DNA of 64,000 nt. Source: Flavobacteriales bacterium. GTDB taxonomy: Bacteria; Bacteroidota; Bacteroidia; Flavobacteriales_D; Sanyastnellaceae. The notes beneath the pieces are model-generated. The model was not told the DNA's origin, did not search any database, and was given only the letters and a program-made list of their open reading frames with translations. Made by a program: the position numbers and the translations under genes. Below are positions 1-8,746 of this stretch, in pieces (positions within the stretch are counted from its first letter, which is position 1; each line of letters opens with the position of its first letter). The DNA lies in contig PKEB01000004.1 of assembly GCA_002863125.1 (NCBI GenBank), positions 124,001 to 188,000 on the forward strand, read 5' to 3'.

Positions 1-132
1 GGCTTGGAGCAGGGAGCGCTCATCAATTTTGTGTCCATTGGCAACCGCATTCGGTACGAGATCAATGCGGCCGATGCCGCGAAAAAGGGGGTGTTGATTG
101 GAAATAAAATCATGACTTGGGCCGTAAAATGA
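1..132 (+). CDS. YfiR/DUF4154-like protein, C-terminal end only
   Basis: Only the last 43 codons lie in the window; the start is upstream. The visible tail has the form of the C-terminus of the YfiR/DUF4154 family: a small residue, then INF, a G-N-x-I-R-Y-E-I-N core, a run of Ala and Lys, and a short hydrophobic end. YfiR-type proteins are periplasmic and, in characterised cases, act with membrane signalling enzymes. The stop codon overlaps the start of the TPR gene in an ATGA (129-132), so the two are probably translationally coupled, and a SpoIIE-type phosphatase follows. The family call rests on a short fragment and is tentative. Confidence 0.6.
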   Translation, partial: GLEQGALINFVSIGNRIRYEINAADAAKKGVLIGNKIMTWAVK

Positions 133-1064
133 GAACCATGCACACGCCATCATTCCCTCGATTCACTTTTGCATTAACGGCCGTGCTCATCGTGCTGAGT
201 ACCTGGACGGCAGCCGCTCAGCGCTCGCTTGAACGAGCCGAGGCCTTTGTGCGTGCAGGCGATTGGGATGCGGCGCACGCGGTGCTGGCTCCGGAGATGG
301 ACCAAGCCGCCTATGCTTCGAATGCGCGTGCGTGGTTTGTGCTGGGGTTCGTGCAGAAGGAACAGTTCAAAGCGAGCGGTGCATCAGGATTGGATGCAGC
401 GGAGCGGAGCCGCGCAGTGGGGAGCCTTCAACGTGCATTGGCCATGGGAACGCTGTCCATCCGCGACGAGCAGACTGCGCGGGATGCCTTGGATTTTTTG
501 GGGCGTTCGTACTTCCGCGAGGCCATCGAACGCGTGGAAGGATTTACCCTTGGGGCGGAACCCGAGATTTTGGGGTTGATGGGTCGCTACGAATCGGTTC
601 TTCAGTCGCTCAATCCAGCGTATGATGTGACCGAGCAGCGAGCGGATTTGCACCGGTACCTCGGCCAGGCACATGCCAACCTCCTCGAAACAGAGCGGTA
701 TGCAGGTACTTCGGAAGAACAAATGCTCTTCGACGGTGCCATCGCCCATTACGAGGCATCTCTCACGCATGCTCCAGCGCATTACGCCACCTTGTACAAC
801 CTTGCCATCACGCTTTACAACCACGGGGTGCGCCAGCTCAAGCGCATCAACCACGAAACGTCCATGTTTGAACTGATGGAAATTCAAGACGTCTGCGTGG
901 GGCTGTTTGAGCAAGCCCTGCTGCCCATGGAACAGGCGCACCAGCGCCGGCCGGGTCGCCTGGAAACGCTGAAGGGCCTGATGACGGTGCATTACGCCCT
1001 CTCGCAACCGGAGGCTTCGGATGCATACAAACGCCAGATTGAGGCGGTTCTTCAGAAAAAGTAG
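129..1064 (+). CDS. Exported TPR-like repeat protein
   Basis: A 311-residue protein. An ATG at 129 that overlaps the preceding stop codon is preferred over an in-frame TTG at 117. Residues 1-31 look like a Sec signal peptide: basic start, a hydrophobic stretch rich in L, V and I, then an AAAQ cleavage site. The mature part is helical and Ala/Leu/Tyr-rich with TPR-like spacing, for example around residues 35-110 and 195-235 (an ATLYNLA segment). It is probably a periplasmic scaffold that links the YfiR-like protein to the SpoIIE phosphatase encoded next. That role is inferred from gene order only, and no enzymatic motif is visible. Confidence 0.75.
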   Translation: MRTMHTPSFPRFTFALTAVLIVLSTWTAAAQRSLERAEAFVRAGDWDAAHAVLAPEMDQAAYASNARAWFVLGFVQKEQFKASGASGLDAAERSRAVGSLQRALAMGTLSIRDEQTARDALDFLGRSYFREAIERVEGFTLGAEPEILGLMGRYESVLQSLNPAYDVTEQRADLHRYLGQAHANLLETERYAGTSEEQMLFDGAIAHYEASLTHAPAHYATLYNLAITLYNHGVRQLKRINHETSMFELMEIQDVCVGLFEQALLPMEQAHQRRPGRLETLKGLMTVHYALSQPEASDAYKRQIEAVLQKK

Positions 1065-1092
1065 CCGACGCGAAAAGCTGCCCTTCCCGCGT

Positions 1093-1100
1093 TAAATTGC
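1093..1100 (+). promoter_or_regulatory. Candidate -7 element of a near-leaderless promoter (SpoIIE phosphatase)
   Basis: TAAATTGC ends four bases before the ATG at 1105. It matches the TAnnTTTG consensus except in its last two bases. It shares its spacing with a series of genes in this window. Confidence 0.4.
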
Positions 1101-1104
1101 CGAC

Positions 1105-2901
1105 ATGATTCACACGTCGGCACCCCGCAAAATCCAATGGGGCATCGGATGGCGCATATCCGTTGGCTTCGGCGTGTTTGGGTTGGCCGTAGGGGCGTTG
1201 TTCTTGATGACGCGCAGTACCCTCGAAGAAAGCCAACAACTCAGCCGGCACATCGATGGCGTGTTGACGCCGAGCATTCAGCAACTGGAGGCCTTGGACC
1301 GATCGGTGAGCGAGACGCGCATCTTGATCCGGCACTGGCTCTCTGTGCAATCCGGGCCACTCGATCCCGAGAAGGTCCAGCTGCAGCGGCTGATGGACGA
1401 GGACATTCCCCAGCAAGTGCAGGCCCTGCTTCCCTTGGTAGCCAACTGGTCAGACCCTGCGCTCCAAGCACAATTCGATTCGTTGAGCAGGGACATTGAG
1501 CACGTGTTCTTGGTGTACCGCGAAATCATGCGGCTGCTGCCGACGTTTCAGGCATACGAAGATCCCATCGCCATGATGGACGCGGAGTATTATGCGCTGG
1601 ACGGTTCGAGCATCCCGGCCTTTTCGGAGTCGATCCGCCGCCACATGGATGCCATGTCGGAAGCCCAGACCAACGCGCTTCGGGCGTCGACGGCGCAGAT
1701 GGACGCGCTGGGCACCCAGTTGCAGCTCTACGCCGGAAACGTAGCATTGGGGATTTTGATCCTCGGTTTGATCATCGCTTGGTGGGTGACACGTTCCATC
1801 GTCCGGCCCATCGGGGAACTCAAGCGGGCCTTGATTTACATGGGTCGAGGGGCTCCACTCGAGAAAAAAGTCGAAGCCACGGGGGACGAGATTGGCGATA
1901 TGGCCGTTGCAGTGAACCGCCTGGCAGACGGCTTGAGCCGGACCCGGGAATTCAGTTTGCAAGTGGGTCAAGGCCAATTCGAAGCGGAATACACCCCCCT
2001 GAGTGAGGACGATGCGCTGGGACAGGCCATCCTCAAAATGCGCGATGACCTCGCCAACAATGAACGGGAGATGGAAGCCAAAGTCGATCAACGCACGGCC
2101 GAAGTCAAAGAACAAAAAGCCGTGGTCGAATCGCTTTACGGCGATCTGCGGGATAGCATCGATTACGCGAAACGCATCCAACAAGCCATCTTGCCTTCGG
2201 AAAATGACCGGGCGAAGGTCTTCGATTCGTCCGCGGTCTTTTACCAACCCCGCGACGGGGTGTCCGGGGATTTTTATTGGTTTCACTCCGTGGGCCGCGT
2301 GCGCATATTTTCCGCCATCGACTGCACCGGCCACGGTGTGCCAGGGGCTTTTATGAGCCTGATTGGACACCACGCATTGGAGCGCATCACCAAGGTCTAC
2401 ACCCAGCCGGACCGCGTACTGGAGCAACTCAATCGCTCCGCTTGTGCGCTGCTCCGCCCGGGCGGGTTTGGGGAGGAAGGCAATGACGCGGTCAACGACG
2501 GCATGGACCTCGCTTTCGTAAGCATCGACATGGAGCGCATGGAATTGGAGTACAGTGGTGCCAACTGTCCGCTTTACTTGGTGCGCAAGGGGATGCTGCA
2601 GGAGCTGAAGCCCGACAAGATGGCCATTGCATCATTCGAGCCGGGCACGCGTCAGTACCAAATGCAGACGTTGCCACTGGTCAGCGGAGATGTCATTTTT
2701 GCCGCAACCGATGGTTTCCCCGATCAATTCGGAGGCCCCAAAGGCAAGAAGTTCATGCGAAAGCGGTTCCGCGAGCTGTTGGTGCATGTTGCCACGCTCG
2801 AAAGCCACGAGATGGAGGCCGCGTTGGCCCAGGCCTTTCACGATTGGAAAGGCGAAGAAGAACAGGTAGACGACGTTTTGGTCGTCGGCGTTCGGGTTTG
2901 A
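1105..2901 (+). CDS. HAMP-domain SpoIIE-type protein serine/threonine phosphatase
   Basis: A 598-residue membrane signalling phosphatase. The N-terminus has a transmembrane helix near residues 17-35, an extracytoplasmic helical sensor region to about residue 205, and a second membrane helix near 210-228. A HAMP domain follows (VRPIGEL near 235) and then a coiled coil around 315-360. The C-terminal PP2C/SpoIIE domain, roughly 370-598, carries the metal-site signatures GVSGDFYW and DCTGHGVPGAF. Such proteins usually dephosphorylate anti-sigma-antagonist or other regulatory proteins in response to the sensor. No partner-switch kinase is adjacent. The gene follows the YfiR-like and TPR genes by 40 bases, which suggests one sensory unit. 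Confidence 0.85.
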   Translation: MIHTSAPRKIQWGIGWRISVGFGVFGLAVGALFLMTRSTLEESQQLSRHIDGVLTPSIQQLEALDRSVSETRILIRHWLSVQSGPLDPEKVQLQRLMDEDIPQQVQALLPLVANWSDPALQAQFDSLSRDIEHVFLVYREIMRLLPTFQAYEDPIAMMDAEYYALDGSSIPAFSESIRRHMDAMSEAQTNALRASTAQMDALGTQLQLYAGNVALGILILGLIIAWWVTRSIVRPIGELKRALIYMGRGAPLEKKVEATGDEIGDMAVAVNRLADGLSRTREFSLQVGQGQFEAEYTPLSEDDALGQAILKMRDDLANNEREMEAKVDQRTAEVKEQKAVVESLYGDLRDSIDYAKRIQQAILPSENDRAKVFDSSAVFYQPRDGVSGDFYWFHSVGRVRIFSAIDCTGHGVPGAFMSLIGHHALERITKVYTQPDRVLEQLNRSACALLRPGGFGEEGNDAVNDGMDLAFVSIDMERMELEYSGANCPLYLVRKGMLQELKPDKMAIASFEPGTRQYQMQTLPLVSGDVIFAATDGFPDQFGGPKGKKFMRKRFRELLVHVATLESHEMEAALAQAFHDWKGEEEQVDDVLVVGVRV

Positions 2902-2905
2902 CCCC

Positions 2906-3739
2906 TTACTGTGCGAAAACGGAACCGCGGATGACGCGGGTCTCAATTGGATTGATGATGAGCACCGGCAGTTGTGCTTCGTTGGTGATGATCTGCTGCT
3001 CGTAGGTCTGACCGAGGATGCCCATGAGGCTCTTCTCGTGCAGGTTCATGATGCTGATCAAATCCGCTTCGATGGAGGCGGCATACCGCACCACGTCTTT
3101 CACGAATGAGCCAGAGCTATGTTCAGAGATCTTGACGGTGTATTCGATGCCGCGTTCGGTGAAGTACTCTTTGGCAAATTCGATGTTGCGCTTGAGCTGA
3201 TTTTGCAGGAATTCGTCTGTCTCCGCGGGGCTGATGATGTGAACGCGGCCGTTGAAGTACGTGGCCATCTCTGCGACCGTCGACAGCTTTTGCTTCGTGT
3301 CTTGGTGCAGGTCGAGCGGGACCACGATGTCATCGTATCCGGTATCCTTGATGCCACGCTCTTGGGTTATGATGAACGGCGTGGAACAGTTGGTGACAAT
3401 GCGCAAAGCTCGACCGCCGGTCAAGAACTGCATGCCCTTGAGTCCATGAGTGCCCATGATGACGAGGTTGGCGTCTTGCTCCACCGCGACGTCGTCAATG
3501 TCCTCAAAGATCGAGCCGATTCGGACCGCTGTGCGCACCGTGTGCGGGTACGCAGCCGCGGCTTTTTCATTCCAGGCTTCCATGCGCAAACGGGCATCGG
3601 TCATCTCCTTTTTGGAGCCGATGATGTGGAGCAACATGATTTCACTTTCAAACGCCTTTCCGACGACAATGGCGTGTTCGAGGGCAATGTCACTCACAGG
3701 AGTGAAGTCCATTGGGACGAGGATGCGGTGTTGTGCCAT
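2906..3739 (-). CDS. Tandem-domain universal stress protein
   Basis: A 277-residue protein with two UspA folds (about residues 3-140 and 145-277). The first begins with the typical HRILVPMDF strand and contains an MGTHGLKG segment. The usual G-x2-G-x9-G-S/T nucleotide-binding motif is present but ends in G-R, so ATP binding may be altered. The second copy is more divergent. The ATG at 3739 is chosen over an in-frame TTG at 3754 because the UspA strand starts directly after it. It converges with the SpoIIE gene, with four bases between the stops, and diverges from the ClC gene. Its role is probably stress adaptation; the exact ligand is unknown. Confidence 0.85.
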   Translation of the reverse strand: MAQHRILVPMDFTPVSDIALEHAIVVGKAFESEIMLLHIIGSKKEMTDARLRMEAWNEKAAAAYPHTVRTAVRIGSIFEDIDDVAVEQDANLVIMGTHGLKGMQFLTGGRALRIVTNCSTPFIITQERGIKDTGYDDIVVPLDLHQDTKQKLSTVAEMATYFNGRVHIISPAETDEFLQNQLKRNIEFAKEYFTERGIEYTVKISEHSSGSFVKDVVRYAASIEADLISIMNLHEKSLMGILGQTYEQQIITNEAQLPVLIINPIETRVIRGSVFAQ

Positions 3740-3792
3740 TTCGGTGTTGATCAATTTCTTAGCGAAGGTAGTTCTTTACCGATGATTCTGAT

Positions 3793-3800
3793 GAAATTTG
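3793..3800 (+). promoter_or_regulatory. Candidate -7 element of a near-leaderless promoter (ClC)
   Basis: GAAATTTG ends four bases before the ATG at 3805. It differs from TAnnTTTG only in the first base. Confidence 0.35.
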
Positions 3801-3804
3801 TCGC

Positions 3805-5586
3805 ATGGAGAGGCGCCTACGCAAGTGGATTGTGAGTGCGGTGGATTCGGATTGGAAATCCTCCGATCGGGCGCTTTTGGGTTGGGCGGTTCTCACCGGT
3901 TTGGCCGCCGGATTGTTTGCAGTTTTGTTGAAACGCGTCGTAGGCGGATTGCACGATGGCATGTCGGGTTTTGCGGCGTGGTCGGCGTGGAGTTGGTGGC
4001 TGGGAATTGGTCCTTTGATCGGTCTGTTGGCCACGCGGTGGGTGGTGCGGAATTGGCTGCGTGGGGAGCACCCGGGTCCGGGCGTTCCGAGCATCTTGCA
4101 CGCCTTATCCCAACGCCACGGCCGCATCAAACGCACTTGGATGTTCGCCCCGTTGATTACCAGCTCGCTCTCCGTCGGATTGGGGGGATCGGGTGGTTTG
4201 GAAGGACCTTCGCTGCAGTCGGCCGCAGCCATTGGTTCCGAAATAGGAAGGCAGACCAAACGCACATTCAACCGGCGCTTGCTGTTGATCGGCTGTGCGG
4301 CTTCTGCATCGCTCGCAGCGCTCTTCAAAGCACCGGTCGCAGCCATCATTTTTGCGGTTGAGGTCATCATGATTGACCTGACCGCTTCTTCGCTCGTTCC
4401 GCTCTTGCTCGCTTCGCTGACAGCGCTCATCACGGCTACCGCGCTGATGGGGGATGGCAACATCTTGACCCCGCCGGATCTGGATTCATTCCGCATGGCC
4501 AATCTTCCCTTGTACGTGTTGTTGGGGACGCTGTGCGGCGCCGGTTCCGTGGTTTTTTCAAGGTTGTACCTCGGGGCGAGTGCCGCGGTGAGTTGGCTCC
4601 CTTCGAGCAAACTTCGGATTTGGGCAGGAGGCGCTGTAATTGGTGGGGCCATCCTGCTTTTTCCCTCGCTGTACGGGGAGGGATACGAGGTGGTAAACGC
4701 CTTGTTCAAGGGGCATGTGCAGGTGCTGGCTTCCGACATGTCCATGCGGCGCATTGATCCGGAAGGGTGGACCCTGGTTGGATTTCTCATGCTGGCATGG
4801 GCACTCAAACCCTTGCTCACCGGGGTGACGTTGGGTGCCGGTGGGGTGGCAGGGGTGTTCGCCCCAGCGATTTTTTGTGGGGGGTTGCTCGGGTACCAGT
4901 TTGCCGTGGTTTCCGGGTGGATGGGCCCCATGTGGTCGATGCCCATTGGCAATGCGGTGCTCGCGGGAATAGCGGGGTTGCTGGCCGGGGTGCTGCACGC
5001 CCCCTTGACGGCCATTTTGCTCGCGGCCGAGGTCAGCGGTGGTTACGCCTTGTTCGTGCCGGTCATGCTGACTTCTGGCATCAGTTTTCAGTTGTCAAAA
5101 TGGTGGATGCGCAACAGCGTCTACACCCGAGAGTTGGCGGAACGCGGGGAGCTCTTGACACACGACAAGGACCAATCGGTCCTCACCTTGATGAAACTGG
5201 ACGAGATGGTGGTGTCCGACTTTGAAATCTTGAACCCGCATTGGACGTTGGGTCAGCTCATTCCCATCATCGAGCGGAGCTCACGCAACCTGTTCCCTGT
5301 GTTGGACCGCCATCGCCACCTGCTCGGTGTAGTGGATTTGCAAGATGTGCGTGAGGTGATGTTTGACCAGGCCTTGTACAACAAACTCAAGGTGCACGAG
5401 CTCATGGTTTTGCCAGAAGCAACGATTGAGGCGACCGGCAAAATGGAACACGTGATGCGGGCGTTTGAACGAACCAACGCGGTGTTTCTCCCGGTCGTGG
5501 ACCAAGAACGGTATATCGGATTTGTGGCGCAGACCACCTTGTTCGATGCCTACCGCAAATGGCTCAAAGACACCAGCATTCAGTAG
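3805..5586 (+). CDS. ClC-family chloride channel/antiporter with C-terminal CBS pair
   Basis: A 593-residue integral membrane protein. ClC anion-path motifs are in order: GPGVP at residues 91-95, GLEGP at 131-135 with the gating glutamate at 133, and GVFAPAIF around residue 350. Retention of the glutamate is compatible with either an H+/Cl- antiporter or a fast-gated channel. About ten hydrophobic helices span residues 25-435. The last ~150 residues are cytoplasmic and form two CBS domains, which commonly bind adenine nucleotides to modulate ClC gating. It is a monocistronic gene, divergent from the stress-protein gene and convergent with the hydrolase gene, with three bases between the stops. 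Confidence 0.93.
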   Translation: MERRLRKWIVSAVDSDWKSSDRALLGWAVLTGLAAGLFAVLLKRVVGGLHDGMSGFAAWSAWSWWLGIGPLIGLLATRWVVRNWLRGEHPGPGVPSILHALSQRHGRIKRTWMFAPLITSSLSVGLGGSGGLEGPSLQSAAAIGSEIGRQTKRTFNRRLLLIGCAASASLAALFKAPVAAIIFAVEVIMIDLTASSLVPLLLASLTALITATALMGDGNILTPPDLDSFRMANLPLYVLLGTLCGAGSVVFSRLYLGASAAVSWLPSSKLRIWAGGAVIGGAILLFPSLYGEGYEVVNALFKGHVQVLASDMSMRRIDPEGWTLVGFLMLAWALKPLLTGVTLGAGGVAGVFAPAIFCGGLLGYQFAVVSGWMGPMWSMPIGNAVLAGIAGLLAGVLHAPLTAILLAAEVSGGYALFVPVMLTSGISFQLSKWWMRNSVYTRELAERGELLTHDKDQSVLTLMKLDEMVVSDFEILNPHWTLGQLIPIIERSSRNLFPVLDRHRHLLGVVDLQDVREVMFDQALYNKLKVHELMVLPEATIEATGKMEHVMRAFERTNAVFLPVVDQERYIGFVAQTTLFDAYRKWLKDTSIQ

Positions 5587-5589
5587 CGG

Positions 5590-6372
5590 TCAAGCACCGA
5601 GGAAATCCGCTACCTCTTCGAAGAATTCTTCCGGATGGCTGGCGTGAAGCCAATGGCCGGCGTCCTCGATTTCATGGGACTGAAACTGCATGCACGCAGA
5701 TTGGAATTGGTCGAGGTCACTTGCATTGACATAGTTCGACTGGCCACCGTAGATCGCAAGTATTGGCAGGGTGTTCATGCTCAGCGGGACTTCGTTCACC
5801 ACGGCGCCGATGGCCGGTGCGAGTGCGGCGATGTTGGGACGCCACGTGAATCTCCCCGATTTTTCGCGCCGCAGGTTTTTCATCAAAAAGGCCACCACCC
5901 CTGCGTCATCCAGTCGGTTTGTCAAGTGGGTCTCCACGACCGACCGGCTTTCCGCTGAATCGATCGGGGCGGACAGCAGGGCGTCGAAGATGGACCCGTG
6001 GTGTGGGGCGTAGGCGCGCGCGGCCATGTCCGCGACCACGAGTTTGTGCACGCGGTCGGGATGCCGATGGGCAAATACCAAGGCCGTTTTCCCGCCCATG
6101 CTGTGGCCGATGATGCTCGCGCGCTGGATGTGGCGTTCATCGAGGTAGTGAAGCAGGTCTTTTGCCATCGCTTCATAGCTGTGCACGGGGTGGTGCGGGC
6201 TTCGACCGTGGTTGCGCTGATCGATGAGGTGCACGCGGTGGGTTTCGGCAAATCGCTTGCCCAAGGTCTGCCAATTGTCCGAGGTGCCGAGCAAGCCGTG
6301 CAAGATGACGAGGTCTGGCGCGTTGTCCTCGCCCAGTTCGCGGCTGAAGAGTTCGAGTCGATCGGACGTCAT
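5590..6372 (-). CDS. Alpha/beta-fold hydrolase (YbfF-like esterase)
   Basis: A 260-residue hydrolase. The oxyanion strand LHGLLGTSDNW near residue 22 and the nucleophile elbow GHSMGG near residue 90 are clear. A catalytic His is expected in the C-terminal DAGHWLH segment. Size and motifs match the small YbfF/acyl-CoA-thioesterase-like esterases. The open frame extends upstream antisense to nothing meaningful; the ATG at 6372 overlaps the pdxJ stop as ATGA, so the gene is coupled to pdxJ. The substrate cannot be read from the sequence. Confidence 0.88.
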   Translation of the reverse strand: MTSDRLELFSRELGEDNAPDLVILHGLLGTSDNWQTLGKRFAETHRVHLIDQRNHGRSPHHPVHSYEAMAKDLLHYLDERHIQRASIIGHSMGGKTALVFAHRHPDRVHKLVVADMAARAYAPHHGSIFDALLSAPIDSAESRSVVETHLTNRLDDAGVVAFLMKNLRREKSGRFTWRPNIAALAPAIGAVVNEVPLSMNTLPILAIYGGQSNYVNASDLDQFQSACMQFQSHEIEDAGHWLHASHPEEFFEEVADFLGA

Positions 6373-7094
6373 GGGCTGGGGATGTCCAAGCAGTCCAAGT
6401 AGGTCTTCACCGTTTGTTCCAAACCGGCATACAGGGCTTCGGAAATGAGCGCGTGTCCGATGCTGACCTCTTGCAAATAGGGCACGTTGGCCGCAAAATG
6501 CCGGAGGTTGTTCGCGTCGAGGTCGTGGCCCGCATTGACCCCCAATCCGCAGGCGTGGGCAAAGGTGGCCGCCCGGGCGAAGGGCACCGCAGCTTCTGGC
6601 CGACCCAGGGCGTATTCCCGCGCATAGGGCTCGGTGTACAGCTCGATGCGGTCCGTGCCAATGGCCGCCGCGGCCTCGATGTCGGCTTCTTCCGTCCCGG
6701 TGAACAGGCTCACCCGTATCCCTGCCGATTGGAGTGCATGAATGGATTCTTTGAGCAGTTCGCGGTGCTGGGCGACATCCCATCCATGATCCGAAGTGAG
6801 TGCACCTGGAGGGTCGGGTACGAGCGTGACCTGCTCCGGCCGGGCCTCCAAAACCAACTCCAAAAACGACGCAGATGGATAGCCTTCCACATTGAATTCC
6901 GTGGTGACCACCTCCCGTAGTTCCCGCACATCCGCATACGTAATGTGGCGTTCATCGGGCCGAGGGTGGACTGTAATTCCCTGAGCACCAAGCTGTTGGA
7001 TGCGGGCGGCGGCTTTTGCCACGTTGGGAACACTTCCCCCACGTGCATTGCGCAGGGTCGCAATTTTATTGACGTTGACGCTGAGTCGAGTCAT
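6369..7094 (-). CDS. pdxJ: Pyridoxine 5'-phosphate synthase
   Basis: A 241-residue protein of the usual PdxJ length. It condenses 1-deoxy-D-xylulose 5-phosphate with 3-amino-2-oxopropyl phosphate to give pyridoxine 5'-phosphate. The start MTRLSVNVNK holds the N-terminal substrate-binding Asn. ITVHPRPDERHI supplies the two histidines (43 and 50) and arginines of the active site, E70 follows, and NAGHDL lies in the last quarter. The ATG at 7094 is chosen because the family begins there; the open frame upstream is not conserved-looking. The gene is divergent from the CBS gene and transcribed with the hydrolase. Confidence 0.95.
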   Translation of the reverse strand: MTRLSVNVNKIATLRNARGGSVPNVAKAAARIQQLGAQGITVHPRPDERHITYADVRELREVVTTEFNVEGYPSASFLELVLEARPEQVTLVPDPPGALTSDHGWDVAQHRELLKESIHALQSAGIRVSLFTGTEEADIEAAAAIGTDRIELYTEPYAREYALGRPEAAVPFARAATFAHACGLGVNAGHDLDANNLRHFAANVPYLQEVSIGHALISEALYAGLEQTVKTYLDCLDIPSP

Positions 7095-7144
7095 CCGTAC
7101 CTTTCGATTCCAACACCTCCGGTACATTCCATCGGTGGATTGAC

Positions 7145-7152
7145 GCAAAATT
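7145..7152 (-). promoter_or_regulatory. Candidate -7 promoter element for pdxJ
   Basis: On the minus strand TAATTTTG (7152 to 7145) is a perfect TAnnTTTG match 50 bases upstream of the pdxJ ATG. No clear -33 TTG was found. Confidence 0.4.
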
Positions 7153-7157
7153 ACGCC

Positions 7158-7808
7158 ATGTACGCAGAGCGCATAATGAATTCTGACCTCCCGGCCGTGA
7201 AACCCGAAGATTCGGCGGGTCGGGTGCTGCATTTGATGGATGAATACAAGGTTCGCCACCTGCCATTGGTCAATGGCGACGAGTTTTCAGGGCTCATTTA
7301 CGAGGACGACCTGATGGATTTGGATGAGGAAACTCCGATGGCGGCGTTTCAAGCGCGCGCCGTATTCACGAGGCCGCAAAGCCACTTGTACGATGTGGTG
7401 GGCCAACTGGTCGCCGCGGAAGTGGATGCCTTGCCCGTGGTGGACGAGGGGGTGTACAAAGGGTGCGTGAATGCCGCTTCGGTGGTGCATTTCTTGGCCG
7501 AGCAGTCCCACTGGGCGACGCGTGGTGGTGTGGTGATTTTGGAGGTGCCCGAGGGCGACTTGTCCATTTCGGAAGTGGCACGGCTGGCCGAAGGTGCCGG
7601 TACGCGTGTCATCGCCTGCACGACCTCGCAGCCGGAGAATTCGAGCAATGTGGAGGTGACGTTGAAGGTGGCTACGGAGGACATTGAGCCCGTCATCCAG
7701 ACCTTTCAGCGGTTTGGGTATTCGATTCAATCCTTCTTGCATGCACCGCAATTGGAGGAGGAAATGCGCGAACGATACGATGCGTTCATGCGTTATTTAC
7801 GACAATAG
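7158..7808 (+). CDS. CBS-domain pair protein with ACT-like C-terminus
   Basis: A 216-residue cytoplasmic protein resembling AcuB-type regulators. Two CBS motifs cover about residues 1-125; signature pieces are IMNSDLPAV, VRHLPLV and VDALPVVDE. The remaining ~75 residues have an ACT-like beta-alpha-beta pattern (VVILEVPEGD... and VEVTLKV...). The ATG at 7158 is preferred because the protein then begins directly at the CBS fold. It is first in the envelope operon ahead of nadK, an arrangement common in Flavobacteriia. The ligand is probably an adenine nucleotide, but the physiological role is unknown. Confidence 0.85.
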   Translation: MYAERIMNSDLPAVKPEDSAGRVLHLMDEYKVRHLPLVNGDEFSGLIYEDDLMDLDEETPMAAFQARAVFTRPQSHLYDVVGQLVAAEVDALPVVDEGVYKGCVNAASVVHFLAEQSHWATRGGVVILEVPEGDLSISEVARLAEGAGTRVIACTTSQPENSSNVEVTLKVATEDIEPVIQTFQRFGYSIQSFLHAPQLEEEMRERYDAFMRYLRQ

Positions 7809-7823
7809 CCGTTCCTTAGCAGT

Positions 7824-8702
7824 ATGAAAATCGCCATCCACGGAAAGACGTTTGCGCCGGAGTACGATGATGCCATCAAGCACATCTTGGCGCGCATCCG
7901 CGAACTGGATCCGGCTCCGATTGTGGAATCGAATTTCAAGCGAATCTTGGATGAACGCATGGGCCGCGCCAAGGACTGGGAGGCGTTCGACGAGCCTTCC
8001 GCCTTGAATGGATACGATCTGCTCGTGGCCATCGGTGGTGATGGTACGGTGCTCGAAGCAGCCATTTGGGTTCGGGACACCGAAATCCCTGTTTTGGGCG
8101 TGAACACCGGTCGGCTCGGGTTTTTATCCAACGTCGGGATTGATGAAATCGACCTCGCGATGGACGCAGTCGCTGCGGGCAAAGTCTGGTACGAGGAGCG
8201 CTTGATGTTGCAGGTGGAGGTCGATGGCATGGAGTTGGGGGACTTCCCCTACGCGTTGAACGAAGTGGCCATTATGAAACGCGATACCTCGAGCATGGTG
8301 ACGGTGGAAGTCCTGCGGGACGACGCCTTCGTGAACAATTACTGGGCAGACGGACTGATCGTCTCAACGCCAACCGGTTCGACGGCGTATTCCCTCAGTG
8401 CGGGCGGCCCCATCGTGATGCCCGGGTCGGAGGTGCTGTGCATCAACCCTGTTGCCCCGCACAACCTCAACAATCGCCCGCTCGTCATCCCGGCAGAAGG
8501 CACGTTGCAATTGGTCGCGGATGGCCGGGAGAACCAGTTTTTGCTGAGCCTCGATTCGCGCATGTTCATCCTCGATGGAGGGCGAAAAGTCAAGGTGACG
8601 ACGGCCCCGTTTCGGTTGTTTTTGATGAACCTTGAACACCAAGAATTCTTCAGCACCGTGCGCGCCAAAATGCACTGGGGGGTGGACCCGCGCGACCGCT
8701 GA
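7824..8702 (+). CDS. nadK: NAD kinase
   Basis: A 292-residue enzyme phosphorylating NAD to NADP. The diagnostic GGDGT loop is at residues 71-75, followed by GVNTGRLGFL near 92 and the C-terminal half with the PTGSTAYSLSAGGP substrate-binding block near 180. Length and motifs match bacterial PpnK/NadK. It starts 15 bases after the CBS gene and is the second gene of the operon. Confidence 0.96.
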   Translation: MKIAIHGKTFAPEYDDAIKHILARIRELDPAPIVESNFKRILDERMGRAKDWEAFDEPSALNGYDLLVAIGGDGTVLEAAIWVRDTEIPVLGVNTGRLGFLSNVGIDEIDLAMDAVAAGKVWYEERLMLQVEVDGMELGDFPYALNEVAIMKRDTSSMVTVEVLRDDAFVNNYWADGLIVSTPTGSTAYSLSAGGPIVMPGSEVLCINPVAPHNLNNRPLVIPAEGTLQLVADGRENQFLLSLDSRMFILDGGRKVKVTTAPFRLFLMNLEHQEFFSTVRAKMHWGVDPRDR

Positions 8703-8746
8703 TTTGTCGTGGATAAAGTCCTGGTTTTGTTGGGTGTTTTTTTCAA

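Noticed and set aside
3759-5015. 418-codon open frame opposite the ClC gene
   Set aside because: Its translation is Pro/Ser/Ala-rich without motifs and lies fully antisense to a clear ClC protein; it arises from the GC-rich codon use.
8703-8746. T-rich stretch after nadK as a terminator
   Set aside because: No hairpin precedes the T run, and the operon continues with DUF6089.
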